A DNA stretch of 64,000 nt from Chryseobacterium endalhagicum (GTDB taxonomy: Bacteria > Bacteroidota > Bacteroidia > Flavobacteriales > Weeksellaceae): contig NZ_JAELVM010000001.1 of assembly GCF_016745235.1 (NCBI RefSeq), positions 2,183,856 to 2,247,855 of the forward strand. The letters run 5' to 3'. Below the pieces are notes generated by a model. It saw only the letters and a list, made by a program, of their open reading frames with translations, did no database searches and was not told the DNA's origin. The stretch's first letter is position 1; every line of letters begins with the position of its first letter. This document shows, piece after piece, positions 1 through 8,767 of this stretch. The position numbers and the translations under genes were made by a program.

Positions 1-404
1 AGGCTTCTGATATGTTTCTGCAGCAGGAAATCACTTCTTTCAATACTGTTCGGGAACTGCTCTACCAACTTATTGAAAAAGTCAGGATGAAGAAACAGCA
101 CTTCTGTATCTTCCACCGCTTCTATATAGTAAATGGATTTTTCGTTGAAATAAAGACTGCTCCGGTCAGAAATCAGCCAGCTTTCAGGGGCGAACTGGAT
201 GATGTGTTCTTTCCCATTCTTGTCAATGGAATACATTTTCAGCAGCCCTTTTTCTACAAAGAATATGTGTCTGCAGATTTCACCGTATTGTAAAAGAAAC
301 TGGTTTTTAGGAATTTTCTTTACTTCATAGTGTAAACTGCACATGTTCACTTTTTCTATGGGAACATTTAATACTTTAGCTAAATAAACATTTATATTCT
401 TCAT
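1..404 (-). CDS. Crp/Fnr family transcriptional regulator (3' end cut by window edge)
   Basis: An open frame on the minus strand starts at the ATG at 402-404 (MKNINVYLAKVLNV) and runs off the left edge. The visible 134 residues form a cyclic-nucleotide-binding-type beta barrel: FLLQYGEICRHIFFVEKGLLKMYS, split here as FLLQYGEICRH and IFFVEKGLLKM, is the typical G-E / V-x-x-G-x-x core of Crp/Fnr sensors. The C-terminal HTH would lie outside the window. The start overlaps the stop of the upstream ytxJ gene as ATGA, so it is the last visible gene of the bacillithiol-related operon. The ligand cannot be told. Flavobacterial proteins of this type often lack the cAMP-binding arginine-serine pair. 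Family call is confident; exact role is not. Confidence 0.8.
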   Translation of the reverse strand, partial: MKNINVYLAKVLNVPIEKVNMCSLHYEVKKIPKNQFLLQYGEICRHIFFVEKGLLKMYSIDKNGKEHIIQFAPESWLISDRSSLYFNEKSIYYIEAVEDTEVLFLHPDFFNKLVEQFPNSIERSDFLLQKHIRS

Positions 405-781
405 TCTATGATTTGGCTTATGGATATGTCTTCGTGTGAAGCACTGTTTATGACCTTTCCATCTTCAATAATGATCAGCTGGGGGCTTTCATGCCTGATT
501 CCAAGATCTTCAGATATTTTATTTGAAATAGGTCTATGTTCCAGCAAATCTAAGTAATATAAATCCAGTTTATCATCTAAATTATCTATTTCTTTTTCAA
601 AATTATTCAATACTGTCTTGCTGATGAAGCATCGCGTTGAATGTTTGAAAATAGCTATTCTATGTTGATAAGAACTTTCTATCGCTCTATTAAGATCTTC
701 CTCAGACTCTATTTTTTTCCAGAAAGATTTACGCTCAGGGCTGTTGTTTTTTCCTCCGAAAATTTTATCAAAAAAACTCAT
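401..781 (-). CDS. ytxJ: YtxJ-type bacillithiol-system redox protein
   Basis: A 126-residue protein with a thioredoxin-like fold. The segment FKHSTRCFISK places a single Cys at residue 51 in the position of the redox-active Cys of YtxJ (DUF2847), a family that co-occurs with bacillithiol synthesis and is thought to act as a bacilliredoxin-like protein. A cis-Pro-type HESPQLIIIEDGK segment near the C-terminus completes the fold. Its start overlaps the stop of the upstream DUF1569 gene by four bases and its stop overlaps the Crp/Fnr start, so translation is probably coupled through the operon. The biochemical role is inferred from the family and from the YfiT-like neighbour. Confidence 0.82.
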   Translation of the reverse strand: MSFFDKIFGGKNNSPERKSFWKKIESEEDLNRAIESSYQHRIAIFKHSTRCFISKTVLNNFEKEIDNLDDKLDLYYLDLLEHRPISNKISEDLGIRHESPQLIIIEDGKVINSASHEDISISQIIE

Positions 782-1239
782 ACATTAAATTGTTTTAAAT
801 GATGATCAAGATGTTTGTATTCTAAAAATCCCCAGTCTTTTTCAGTCATTTTCCCGAATAATCTGTGGCTTTGCGGAAGATCTTTATGTTCAGATACTGT
901 CCGGAACTCCTTCAGGGTATTCAGCAGATTGGTTTTTGATTCATCAAAATCACACTCAAAATTAACGATTAGTTTTTGAAAAGTCGGCATGTTTCGGGGA
1001 ATTCCATTGTTAAAAATCTGCATTTCTATCCTGGTTGCCGCTCCAATCGCTTTAAAAATGATATTAATCTCAGGAAGTTCCACTTTACCCAAAGCCACCT
1101 TAAGGACAAGGTCACAGTGTGTTAGCATCTGCGAAACATTCATCTTTCCCCATCTTCCGGAAGCGTTTCCGGTAAGCCTGGAAATTCTCTGAATCATCTC
1201 TTCAAAATAAACCGGATTCTGCAGACTCTTTTTTACCAC
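778..1239 (-). CDS. DUF1569 (DinB-fold) protein
   Basis: A 153-residue protein resembling DUF1569, a branch of the DinB/YfiT four-helix fold. Histidines in MLTHCDL (near residue 40) and in KHLDHHLKQF at the C-terminus sit where DinB-fold proteins bind a metal. It starts with GTG at 1239, overlapping the end of the YfiT-like gene by 7 bases; no ATG lies close by, the next Met being 15 residues in. Lying between a bacillithiol transferase and YtxJ, it may be another thiol-linked transferase, but no activity can be assigned from sequence. Confidence 0.75.
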   Translation of the reverse strand: MVKKSLQNPVYFEEMIQRISRLTGNASGRWGKMNVSQMLTHCDLVLKVALGKVELPEINIIFKAIGAATRIEMQIFNNGIPRNMPTFQKLIVNFECDFDESKTNLLNTLKEFRTVSEHKDLPQSHRLFGKMTEKDWGFLEYKHLDHHLKQFNV

Positions 1240-1766
1240 CCTTTTTCTTTCTTCAGATGTTCAATGTGGGCGTAATGATGGTCACAATGCCATACATAAA
1301 ACGCAAGATAATGTCTCAGATTATAGTCTTTGTTCTGCTCAGGATGATGGAAAGTTCTTTCAAACTGTTTGTTGGTAAGGGTATTGAGCAGCACCGTCCA
1401 TCTCTGGTGTGTTCCTTTGATCATTCTCATGGCAGGTTTTACCGGCATATTCAGGCTGTCCTGAAGTTCGGCCCATTTGGCTTCATCATATGGTTTGATC
1501 ACCGGATTATCTTCTGTAAGTGCCAGTTTGAAACGGATAAAACTGTTGATGTGGCTGTCCGCAATATGATTAACGAGCTGTCGTACCGTCCATCCTCCTT
1601 CTCTGTAAGGCGTATCCAGCTGATCATCCGTAAAGTGTTCAATTAAATCTTTCAGTTTTCCGGGAAAGTTTTTGATCACTTTGATGTGCTCATCCAGCTT
1701 GATATCACAGATGTTTTGCGGTGCCTCGAACTGGCCAATGGGAAATTTCTTTAACTCTAGATCCAT
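1233..1766 (-). CDS. YfiT family bacillithiol transferase
   Basis: A 177-residue DinB-superfamily protein of the YfiT group, metal-dependent transferases that conjugate bacillithiol to electrophiles (detoxification, related to fosfomycin resistance by FosB). Visible metal-ligand histidines are H67 (LVNHIADSH) and H160/H164 in VWHCDHHYAH. The N-terminal EAPQNICDIKLDEHI and C-terminal HIEHLKKEKGW are typical. It is the first gene of a tightly overlapping four-gene minus-strand operon (YfiT-like, DUF1569, ytxJ, Crp/Fnr). Substrate is unknown. Confidence 0.88.
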   Translation of the reverse strand: MDLELKKFPIGQFEAPQNICDIKLDEHIKVIKNFPGKLKDLIEHFTDDQLDTPYREGGWTVRQLVNHIADSHINSFIRFKLALTEDNPVIKPYDEAKWAELQDSLNMPVKPAMRMIKGTHQRWTVLLNTLTNKQFERTFHHPEQNKDYNLRHYLAFYVWHCDHHYAHIEHLKKEKGW

Positions 1767-1938
1767 TTTTAATAATATTGATTCATTTATATTTAATAAA
1801 ATACAGCAGTCTTAGCGAAACCCTGACAGATGACAGTTTTCTTCGTTTTAAATTTCCCTAAAATTACTACAAGAAAAGCAACAGGACAATAGAAAAAATT
1901 GTAATAAACAAATTTTATTGACGGTTGAAATTTCCCAC

Positions 1939-1968
1939 AAAAAAACTTCAATTCTGTTACAATTGAAG
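1939..1968 (-). terminator. Rho-independent terminator of the DEAD-box gene
   Basis: Arms CTTCAATT (1946-1953) and AATTGAAG (1961-1968) with a 7-base loop, followed on the minus strand by a T run (plus-strand A run 1939-1945). It sits 18 bp past the helicase stop codon. Confidence 0.8.
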
Positions 1969-1985
1969 CTCTTTATTTAAATGTA

Positions 1986-3128
1986 TTAATAACCATGAAG
2001 ATCGATGCCTTCTGTTCTTTGAAGGGTCACTTTCTTACCCATTTTCTTCTGGATTACCCTGAAGTGCTGCAGTTCATCATCGGTAAGAATACTTATGGCT
2101 GTTCCTTTTTCGTTAGCACGCCCCGTTCTTCCGATACGGTGAATGTAATCCAGAGGTGAGCGCGGCAATTCATAATTGATCACGCAAGGTAAAGACTCAA
2201 TGTGAATACCACGGCCGATTAAGTCCGTCGCTACAAGGATCTGTGCTCCGTTTACTTTAAATTCCTCTAAATTATTTCTACGGGCACCCTGCGACTTCTG
2301 GCTGTGAATGGCCACTGCCTTTATTTTATTCTTCTTCAGTTTTTCTACTAAATTATCCGCAGATTTTGTTGATGAAACAAAGATCAAAGCCTTTTCAACC
2401 TTCTTTTCTTTAATTAAATACCGCAAAAAAGGACCTTTATTTTCAGAAGCTACATGATAGGCAAGCTGCTCAATATGATCAATTTCAACTTCTTCTTTTT
2501 TGATTTCAATAATCTCAGGATTGATGGATAAACGCTCCTTCATTTCAGCAACTTTATCATTCAGGGTTGCAGAAAAAAGAATCGTCTGTTTCATCACAGG
2601 CATCAGACCGAAAAGTTTGTTCATCTCTTCATCAAAGCCCAATTGGAACATTTTATCCGCTTCATCAATCACTAAATGACGGATTCCTGAGATGCTTACC
2701 GCTTTATGGTCAATCAGATCCAGCAAACGGCCCGGTGTTGCGATCAGAACTTCCACCCCAAACATTCCTTTCATCTGAGGATTAATGGAAACGCCTCCGT
2801 AAACAGCCATCGTACGGATCTCACGCTTCAGATTATCTGTAAAAGCTCTGAAAACCTCGTCGATCTGGATCGCCAGCTCCCGCGTAGGAACCAATATCAA
2901 TACCTGAACATTACGGTCTTTCTTAACTTCGGCATTCTGCAGTTTTTCTAAAATAGGCATCACAAAACAAGCCGTTTTTCCGGAACCTGTCTGTGCAATT
3001 CCCATCAGGTCTTTACCTTCCAGAATAGCGGGGACAGCTTTCTCCTGAATGGGAAACGGCTTCAGATAACCTAATTTGTTAACAGAACGAATAATATTGT
3101 GTGATAATCCTAAAGATTCAAATGACAT
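1986..3128 (-). CDS. DEAD-box RNA helicase (RhlE-like)
   Basis: ATP-dependent RNA helicase of 380 residues carrying the complete motif set: Q-motif Gln28 (FPIQEKA), motif I AQTGSGKT (GSGKT 48-52), PTRELA at 81-86, TPGR, DEAD at 155-158, SAT at 186-188, and motif VI HRIGRTGR at 330-337. It ends shortly after the second RecA-like domain, without the basic C-terminal tail that many RhlE/DeaD proteins use for extra RNA contacts, so it is a minimal core helicase. It is likely cytoplasmic and involved in ribosome assembly or cold adaptation (inference). Transcribed alone. A TATCTTTG -7 box lies at 3146-3153. Confidence 0.93.
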   Translation of the reverse strand: MSFESLGLSHNIIRSVNKLGYLKPFPIQEKAVPAILEGKDLMGIAQTGSGKTACFVMPILEKLQNAEVKKDRNVQVLILVPTRELAIQIDEVFRAFTDNLKREIRTMAVYGGVSINPQMKGMFGVEVLIATPGRLLDLIDHKAVSISGIRHLVIDEADKMFQLGFDEEMNKLFGLMPVMKQTILFSATLNDKVAEMKERLSINPEIIEIKKEEVEIDHIEQLAYHVASENKGPFLRYLIKEKKVEKALIFVSSTKSADNLVEKLKKNKIKAVAIHSQKSQGARRNNLEEFKVNGAQILVATDLIGRGIHIESLPCVINYELPRSPLDYIHRIGRTGRANEKGTAISILTDDELQHFRVIQKKMGKKVTLQRTEGIDLHGY

Positions 3129-3557
3129 AAAAAACTTATTTCCTGCAAAGATAAGCTATTGAGCTTTGGTTTAAGAATTGGACCCATTTTTCTTTTTCTG
3201 GAAATTTAATTCTGATTGAATCTTTTAATTATTTTTTTAACACAAAGCTATACAAAGCTTTTTAACAGCTTCATTAAAAATTTTAAGATAAACAATGGCG
3301 TAAACTTTACAAAGAAATACAATCCTTTGTTTTACTCTGATCAACGAAGTGGCTTTGTTTTGCTTAACAATATTCTCAAAGTAAAAACCTTTGTCTTTCT
3401 TTGCGATAAATAATTACAAGTATTTAGGCCACTCTTTTTATTTTATATTGACCATCTAAATGTGTTTGCTTTAAAAATTAATTTTGCCGATTTGTCCGAT
3501 AATTCAGTTTTGGAAAGTTTTTTGAGTAATTTTATGCAAAATTCGAGAAATCTAAAT
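3129..3557. other. Intergenic region between divergent helicase and pncA genes
   Basis: About 430 bp, very AT-rich, with no convincing gene. It contains stretches such as TTTAACACAAAG and CCTTTGTCTTTCTTTGCG that resemble decayed copies of the CAAAG-rich intergenic repeats seen near 42250 and 49330. The helicase -7 box is at its left end. Confidence 0.5.
3146..3153 (-). promoter_or_regulatory. Bacteroidota -7 box for the helicase gene
   Basis: Minus-strand TATCTTTG matches the flavobacterial TAnnTTTG -7 element, 18 bp upstream of the helicase ATG. No clear TTG -33 element is seen at the expected spacing. Confidence 0.55.
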
Positions 3558-4163
3558 ATGAAAAAAGCGTTAATAATCGTAGATGTACAGAATGATTTCT
3601 GTGACGGCGGCGCATTAGCAGTTCCGGGAGCCAATGAAGTGATTCCCTACATCAATCTTTTGATGGAAGAAAATGAATATGACCAGATTGTACTTACCCA
3701 GGACTGGCATCCTGCCGATCACAAAAGTTTCGCCAGCAACAATGGCAGAAATGTAGGCGAAAGCATTATCCTGAACGGCGTTCCGCAGTTTATGTGGCCG
3801 GATCACTGTATCCAGGGAACGTTCGGGGCAGAATTTCATAAAGATCTGAACAGAGATAAAGTAACCCATATCATCCAAAAAGGAAAAAATACTGAAATAG
3901 ACAGCTACAGCGGTTTTCAGGACAATAACCATTTTATGAAAACCGGACTGGATGATTTCCTGAAATATCATGAGATCCAGTTACTGGAAGTTGTTGGCCT
4001 TGCCATGGATTACTGTGTGAAATTCACCTGTACGGATGCTGTAGCCAACGGATACATCACATGCCTTCACTTCAACGGAACTAAAGCAGTGAACGTAAAG
4101 CCTGAGAATGGCAGAGACGCTATTTATGATATGATCCAGAAGGGAATTACGGTTCTTGGATAA
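3558..4163 (+). CDS. pncA: nicotinamidase (isochorismatase family)
   Basis: A 201-residue nicotinamide amidohydrolase that converts nicotinamide to nicotinate for NAD salvage. The start is ATG 3558 (MKKALIIVDVQNDFCDGG); the frame is open upstream but that part has no similarity to the family. Catalytic residues by family alignment: Asp9 (VDVQNDF), Lys108 (IIQKGKN) and nucleophile Cys153 (AMDYCVKFT). Metal ligands Asp49, His51 and His55 lie in TQDWHPADH, with His83 in WPDHC. Length matches other bacterial PncA proteins. Monocistronic, closed by a strong terminator at 4249. Confidence 0.93.
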   Translation: MKKALIIVDVQNDFCDGGALAVPGANEVIPYINLLMEENEYDQIVLTQDWHPADHKSFASNNGRNVGESIILNGVPQFMWPDHCIQGTFGAEFHKDLNRDKVTHIIQKGKNTEIDSYSGFQDNNHFMKTGLDDFLKYHEIQLLEVVGLAMDYCVKFTCTDAVANGYITCLHFNGTKAVNVKPENGRDAIYDMIQKGITVLG

Positions 4164-4248
4164 TTTTAAGTATAAATTTGGTGCGGGTTTCGGGATTCGG
4201 GATGGTGTTCCAAATTAATTTTCAACATATGATTGTCTATAAATAATT

Positions 4249-4279
4249 AAGACGCGGAATTTTTTCTGCGTCTTTTTTA
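4249..4279 (+). terminator. Terminator after pncA
   Basis: Arms AAGACGCGGAA (4249-4259) and TTCTGCGTCTT (4264-4274), one G-U pair, 4-base loop, then a T run. Confidence 0.85.
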
Positions 4280-4393
4280 TTAAAGATTGTTCTTTGAAAT
4301 CAATTTTAAAGGGCCAAATCCCTTATACGTACTCCCCAAAATCTCGAACCCCGCATCACGAAATATTACTCATCACTTTTTAAGATAATTATC

Positions 4394-4401
4394 TATATTT
4401 G
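4394..4401 (+). promoter_or_regulatory. -7 box of the amidase gene
   Basis: TATATTTG (TAnnTTTG) ends 15 bp before the ATG at 4417. Its TTG could be misread as an in-frame start codon of the amidase. Confidence 0.55.
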
Positions 4402-4416
4402 AAAGAAATACCGCAA

Positions 4417-5979
4417 ATGAAAAAAGGGATTTTACTTATCGGATTTTTCACTGTAATTCTTGGAAAAGCACAAAATACCACGGGTGATCAGTTCAAATAT
4501 CTGGAATATGATATCCAGAAGATCCAAAGTCTTTACAAAAGCAATAAGGCAACGGTAAAAGAAGTCGTTGAAGCTTATCTGAAACGGATCAATGACATTG
4601 ATAAAAACGGCGTACAGCTGAATTCTGTGATAACCATTAATCCGGATGCTGTCAGAATTGCAGATTCTTTAGATCATATCAGTTCAAAATTAAAAGATAA
4701 GCCCCTTTTCGGAATTCCTGTCTTACTGAAAGATAATATAGATACCCGCGATAAGATGCCCAATACGGCAGGATCTTTAGCTCTGAAAAACTCCTTCCCT
4801 TTACAGGACAGTTATCTCGTGAAAAAATTAAGAGAAGCAGGGGCTGTCATTATCGGAAAGACCAATCTCAGCGAATGGGCCAATTTCCGTGGTATGAAAT
4901 CCACAAGCGGCTGGAGCGGGCTGGGCGGACTTACCAAAAACCCATACATTCTGGACAGAAATACCTGCGGATCCAGTGCCGGTTCCGGGGCTGCTATTTC
5001 GGCCAATCTTGGGATTGTAGCCATTGGAACAGAAACCAACGGTTCCATAGTCTGCCCTTCAAGTATCAACGGAATTGTAGGATTAAAACCAACGGTAGGC
5101 CTGATTTCCAGACAGGGAATCATCCCTATTTCAAGTTCGCAGGATACGGCAGGTCCCATGGCCAGAACTGTGACTGATATTGCCATAAGCCTGGGGACAA
5201 TGGTTGGCGAAGATAAACGTGACGTAAAAACCGTTGGCAATACGCCGTATCTTCATAAAGACTATACCCGCTTCCTGAATTTAAACGGACTGAAAGGAAA
5301 AAGATTAGGCTATGTGAAAGGCATCACCAAAGGAGCCAGTAAAAAGGTAGATGAATTGTTTTTGCAGACCTTAAAAGTTTTGGAAAGTCAGGGTGCTGTC
5401 ATCGTTGAAATAGAAAATGATCCGCTTTCGGGAGAAGTCCATGAAAAATCTCTGGAACTGATGATTGATGAATTTAAAGACGGTCTGAATGATTATTTTG
5501 CATCATTGGGTAAAAATGCTCCCATTAAAAATATTGATGAGCTCATTGCTTTCAACAAAAACAATAAAGAAGAGCTGAAATATTTCGGACAGGAATTTCT
5601 GGAATTAGCCGCCAAAAGTAAAGGAACGAAAGAAAAAAACTATGCAAAGGCTGTAAAAACCGCCCAGGAAGGAAGCCGTGAAAAAGGAATCGACTTTACT
5701 ATGAAAAAATACAATCTGGACGCCATTATTTCCCCTACCACCACAGAAGCCTGGAAAACTGATCTGCAAAATGGCGATCAATATTCTTTCGGGAGTGCAG
5801 ATGCAGCCGCTATTGCAGGATATCCAAGCATTACCCTGACCATGGGTTATATCGACAGATTACCGGTCGGAATCTTATTTTCCGCTGAAAAATGGAGCGA
5901 AGGAAAACTTATCAATATGGCTTATACTTTTGAACAGGCCGCTCCGCAGAGGAAAGTTCCACAGTTTTTAAAGGAGTAG
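4417..5979 (+). CDS. exported amidase-signature hydrolase
   Basis: A 520-residue amidase-signature (AS) enzyme, hydrolysing C-N amide bonds. It starts at ATG 4417 with a signal peptide MKKGILLIGFFTVILGKAQ, so the enzyme is periplasmic or outer-surface. The Ser-cisSer-Lys triad is readable: Lys105 in PVLLKDNIDT, the cis-Ser in TCGSSAGSGAA and the nucleophile Ser in GTETNGSIVCPSS. The GxKPTxG segment follows (GLKPTVGL). GatA is excluded as a role because of the signal peptide and the lack of gatC/gatB neighbours. The natural substrate is not evident; related flavobacterial proteins are simply called amidases. An in-frame TTG at 4399 is inside the promoter and is not the start. Confidence 0.88.
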   Translation: MKKGILLIGFFTVILGKAQNTTGDQFKYLEYDIQKIQSLYKSNKATVKEVVEAYLKRINDIDKNGVQLNSVITINPDAVRIADSLDHISSKLKDKPLFGIPVLLKDNIDTRDKMPNTAGSLALKNSFPLQDSYLVKKLREAGAVIIGKTNLSEWANFRGMKSTSGWSGLGGLTKNPYILDRNTCGSSAGSGAAISANLGIVAIGTETNGSIVCPSSINGIVGLKPTVGLISRQGIIPISSSQDTAGPMARTVTDIAISLGTMVGEDKRDVKTVGNTPYLHKDYTRFLNLNGLKGKRLGYVKGITKGASKKVDELFLQTLKVLESQGAVIVEIENDPLSGEVHEKSLELMIDEFKDGLNDYFASLGKNAPIKNIDELIAFNKNNKEELKYFGQEFLELAAKSKGTKEKNYAKAVKTAQEGSREKGIDFTMKKYNLDAIISPTTTEAWKTDLQNGDQYSFGSADAAAIAGYPSITLTMGYIDRLPVGILFSAEKWSEGKLINMAYTFEQAAPQRKVPQFLKE

Positions 5980-6000
5980 CAGATTCGGGTTCCGGGGGCT

Positions 6001-6244
6001 CGGGATTCGAGTTTTTTTAGGTTCGGGGTCCGGAATTCGGGGTTGTGGATGCGAGTTGTATGGGAAATCGTTTCGTGTAAAGAGTCGTGACATAAAAAGA
6101 AAAAAGCGTTGAATTTTATTTCAACGCTTTTTATGCTTATAATTCTTCTGTATTGCTTAATGTTCAGCTTTCCATCATACAATGAAAACCTGTATTGCGG
6201 CGGTATCCAACCCGAAACCCGAACCTAAAAAAACTCGAATCCCG
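6001..6244. repeat. 27-bp perfect inverted repeat flanking a terminator
   Basis: 6001-6027 (CGGGATTCGAGTTTTTTTAG...) is the exact reverse complement of 6218-6244. The arms belong to a GGGATTCGGG/CCCGAATCCC family of low-complexity intergenic sequence, with weaker relatives at 4185-4205 and 4335-4365. The element lies between the convergent amidase and pseudouridine synthase genes. Confidence 0.8.
6101..6132. terminator. Bidirectional terminator between amidase and pseudouridine synthase
   Basis: AAAAAGCGTTGAA (6101-6113) pairs with TTCAACGCTTTTT (6120-6132), with a 6-base loop. A-tract and T-tract on both sides suit termination on either strand. Confidence 0.85.
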
Positions 6245-6259
6245 AATCCCGGACCCCGT

Positions 6260-7441
6260 TTAAAGCATCTTAAGATTATTAACTTCCAGTTCTGTAAGGA
6301 TTCTCCAGTGTCCACGTTTGATGTTTTTCTTGGTCATTCCGGCAAACATTACTCTGTCTAAAGCCTCTACTTCATAGCCAAGTCTTTGGAAAATTCTTCT
6401 GATCACACGGTTCCATCCGATATGAATTTCAATTCCGATTTCGTTTTTCGGTTTTCCTTCGATAAATGAAATCTGATCCACTACCGCTACTCCTTCATCA
6501 AGACGGATTCCTTCTGCGATCAGCTTCATGTCTTCATGCGTCAGCTTTTTATCAAGAGTCACATGATAGATTTTTTTGGCATCAAAAGATGGATGCGTCA
6601 GTTTTTTCGTCATGTGTCCGTCATTCGTTAAAAGAATAACTCCGGTGGTGGAACGGTCAAGTCTTCCAACAGGGAAAAGACGGTACGGCGATGCGTTTGC
6701 GACCAAATCCATTACGGTTTTTCTCGCTTTATCGTCCTTAGTGGTAGAAATATATCCTTTTGGTTTATTCAAAAGTACATATACCGGCTTCTCAGGAGTG
6801 ATTCCCTGCCCGTCGAAAACTACTTTATCAGTCTTCTGAACCTGATATCCCATTTCATTTACTACTACTCCGTTCACTTCTACAAGTCCCTGCGTAATCA
6901 GTTCATCTGCTTCTCTTCTGCTGCAGATTCCTGAGTTGGCAATGTACTTATTAAGACGGATGGTATCTTTATGAACATCTTTGTCAATCTTGTTTAACCT
7001 TCTTTTCTGTACAAAAGATCTTGCCTTGTCTTCATTTTTATCATCTCCATTGGATGGTCTTCTTCCGTATTTCAGGCAGCCTCTTTCATACTTGTCTCTG
7101 GTATCAAAACTCTTTCCACCTCTTTTTGGTCCCGGTTTGCCGAAAGTTTTTCTTTCACGCCCTTCACTGGCATTCGTGATATAGGCTCTGCTTTCAGTTT
7201 TAGAACCCTGATCTTCATCTCTGGCGGAGCTTTCGCTGCTTCTTTTGAAGGGTTTCTGTTCGAATTTTGAATTGCTGCCTTTATGCTCAGAATTTCTTTC
7301 ACCGGCTTTTGGAAAAGGTTTCTTAGAAGGTCTTGACCCTGAAGAATTTCCAGGTCTGGAAGCACGAGAATCATCAGAACTTTTTCTAGTTGAAATTCTT
7401 GGTTTTTTGGGTCTGTCTGAATTATTATTATCTCTGCTCAT
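6260..7441 (-). CDS. RsuA/RluB-family pseudouridine synthase with long basic N-terminal tail
   Basis: A 393-residue rRNA pseudouridine synthase. Residues 1-160 are a low-complexity Ser/Lys/Arg/Gly-rich tail. An S4 RNA-binding domain follows at about 160-208 (IRLNKYIANSGICSRREAD), then the catalytic domain with VGRLDRSTTG, whose Asp (about 262) is the catalytic residue. The family modifies rRNA uridines of 23S (RluB/RluE/RluF) or 16S (RsuA). The start is ATG 7441: a TTG 18 bp upstream at 7459 sits within the TATCTTTG -7 box and cannot be transcribed. The disordered tail probably adds RNA affinity (inference) and is typical of Bacteroidota members. Confidence 0.9.
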   Translation of the reverse strand: MSRDNNNSDRPKKPRISTRKSSDDSRASRPGNSSGSRPSKKPFPKAGERNSEHKGSNSKFEQKPFKRSSESSARDEDQGSKTESRAYITNASEGRERKTFGKPGPKRGGKSFDTRDKYERGCLKYGRRPSNGDDKNEDKARSFVQKRRLNKIDKDVHKDTIRLNKYIANSGICSRREADELITQGLVEVNGVVVNEMGYQVQKTDKVVFDGQGITPEKPVYVLLNKPKGYISTTKDDKARKTVMDLVANASPYRLFPVGRLDRSTTGVILLTNDGHMTKKLTHPSFDAKKIYHVTLDKKLTHEDMKLIAEGIRLDEGVAVVDQISFIEGKPKNEIGIEIHIGWNRVIRRIFQRLGYEVEALDRVMFAGMTKKNIKRGHWRILTELEVNNLKML

Positions 7442-7456
7442 TCTAAAAAATTTCTG

Positions 7457-7464
7457 CAAAGATA
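7457..7464 (-). promoter_or_regulatory. -7 box of the pseudouridine synthase gene
   Basis: Minus-strand TATCTTTG. It decides the start of the downstream gene (7441 rather than 7459). Confidence 0.55.
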
Positions 7465-7497
7465 GTAATTTAGTTACGAGTTAAAAATTAAGAATCA

Positions 7498-7505
7498 TAA
7501 CTTTG
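7498..7505 (+). promoter_or_regulatory. -7 box of aroB
   Basis: TAACTTTG, 38 bp upstream of the aroB ATG and divergent from the pseudouridine synthase promoter. Confidence 0.45.
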
Positions 7506-7543
7506 CAGAATAGTTCTATTTTAAATTTAAAGAAACTCCGATA

Positions 7544-8590
7544 ATGATAACAATATTAAACGATGATTTTTCTCAATTAAACAGCTTCTTACACGAAAAA
7601 TCTTTCAGCAGGATTTTTATTTTGGTTGATGAAAACACCCATGAATATTGTCTTCCTGTTCTTTTGGGCAATATGGAAACAGACCTTGGCTTTGAGATTT
7701 TGGAAATCGAGGCCGGCGAAGAGATGAAAAACATCCAGACCGCCAACCAGCTATGGGAGATTCTTACCGAAATGCAGGCGGACAGAAAAGCACTGGTCAT
7801 CAATCTTGGAGGCGGTGTGATCACAGATATGGGCGGTTTTATTGCTTCCACTTATAAAAGAGGCATCCAGTTCATTAATATTCCGACTACTCTTTTATCC
7901 ATGTGTGATGCTTCTATTGGCGGGAAAACCGGGATAGATCTTATGCATTATAAAAATATGGTGGGTACTTTTGCTTTTCCGGAACAGATCTTTATTTATC
8001 CTAAATTTTTAGAAACCCTTCCTTTTAAAGAATTAAGAAGCGGGTTTGCAGAAATGCTGAAACACGGCCTTATTGCAGACAAAGCCCATTGGGAAAGCCT
8101 GATCCAGATTCATAAACTGGATGTGGAAGCTGTGGTTCCTCATATTCAAACCTCAATGGATATCAAGCAGGATGTGGTGGAGAAAGATTTCCATGAAAGA
8201 AACATCAGAAAAACGCTGAATTTCGGACATACAATCGGGCATTCCGTGGAAAGTCTTTGTCTGAGCCAGGGAAATCCCATCCTTCACGGAGAAGCAGTGG
8301 CTATGGGAATGATCTGTGAAGCCCACCTTGCCTTTCTTGAAAATCTTATCAGTGAAGAGGAAGCAGCTTCTGTTATTGAAAACATTCAGAGATACTATCC
8401 TTACCTTGATATCAGTGACTTTACGGATGAAAGCATTACAGCCCTTCTTATGAATGATAAGAAGAATACAGACAGTAAAATCAATTTTTCTCTGCTTACA
8501 GGAATTGGCTCATGTACCTATGACCATCAGTGCAGTCAGGAAAACATATTGAAATCTCTGTATTTTTACAGAAAACTCAATAATGCGTAA
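7544..8590 (+). CDS. aroB: 3-dehydroquinate synthase
   Basis: A 348-residue AroB, the NAD- and metal-dependent enzyme of the second shikimate step (DAHP to 3-dehydroquinate). Visible signatures: the NAD-binding LGGGVITDMGGFIAS, the PTTLLSMCDASIGGKTGID segment, the EMLKHGLI helix, and NFGHTIGHSVE with the metal-binding histidines. Slightly shorter than the E. coli enzyme (about 360). Monocistronic, divergent from the pseudouridine synthase, with a strong terminator downstream at 8711. Confidence 0.94.
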   Translation: MITILNDDFSQLNSFLHEKSFSRIFILVDENTHEYCLPVLLGNMETDLGFEILEIEAGEEMKNIQTANQLWEILTEMQADRKALVINLGGGVITDMGGFIASTYKRGIQFINIPTTLLSMCDASIGGKTGIDLMHYKNMVGTFAFPEQIFIYPKFLETLPFKELRSGFAEMLKHGLIADKAHWESLIQIHKLDVEAVVPHIQTSMDIKQDVVEKDFHERNIRKTLNFGHTIGHSVESLCLSQGNPILHGEAVAMGMICEAHLAFLENLISEEEAASVIENIQRYYPYLDISDFTDESITALLMNDKKNTDSKINFSLLTGIGSCTYDHQCSQENILKSLYFYRKLNNA

Positions 8591-8710
8591 ATATTTCCAC
8601 GAATTTTCTGCTTTAAAAATTTGATTTATTGCAGAAACAATTATTTAGATCATTTCTAAACAAACGTTTAATAGATTTTATAAATATCTATTAATCAACA
8701 CTATAAAATA

Positions 8711-8740
8711 AAAACCACTTATTAAACAAGTGGTTTTTTT
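8711..8740 (+). terminator. Terminator after aroB
   Basis: AAAACCACTT (8711-8720) and AAGTGGTTTT (8728-8737), 7-base loop, T run. Confidence 0.85.
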
Positions 8741-8767
8741 ATTGACATTTATCATGTTTTTTATTTT

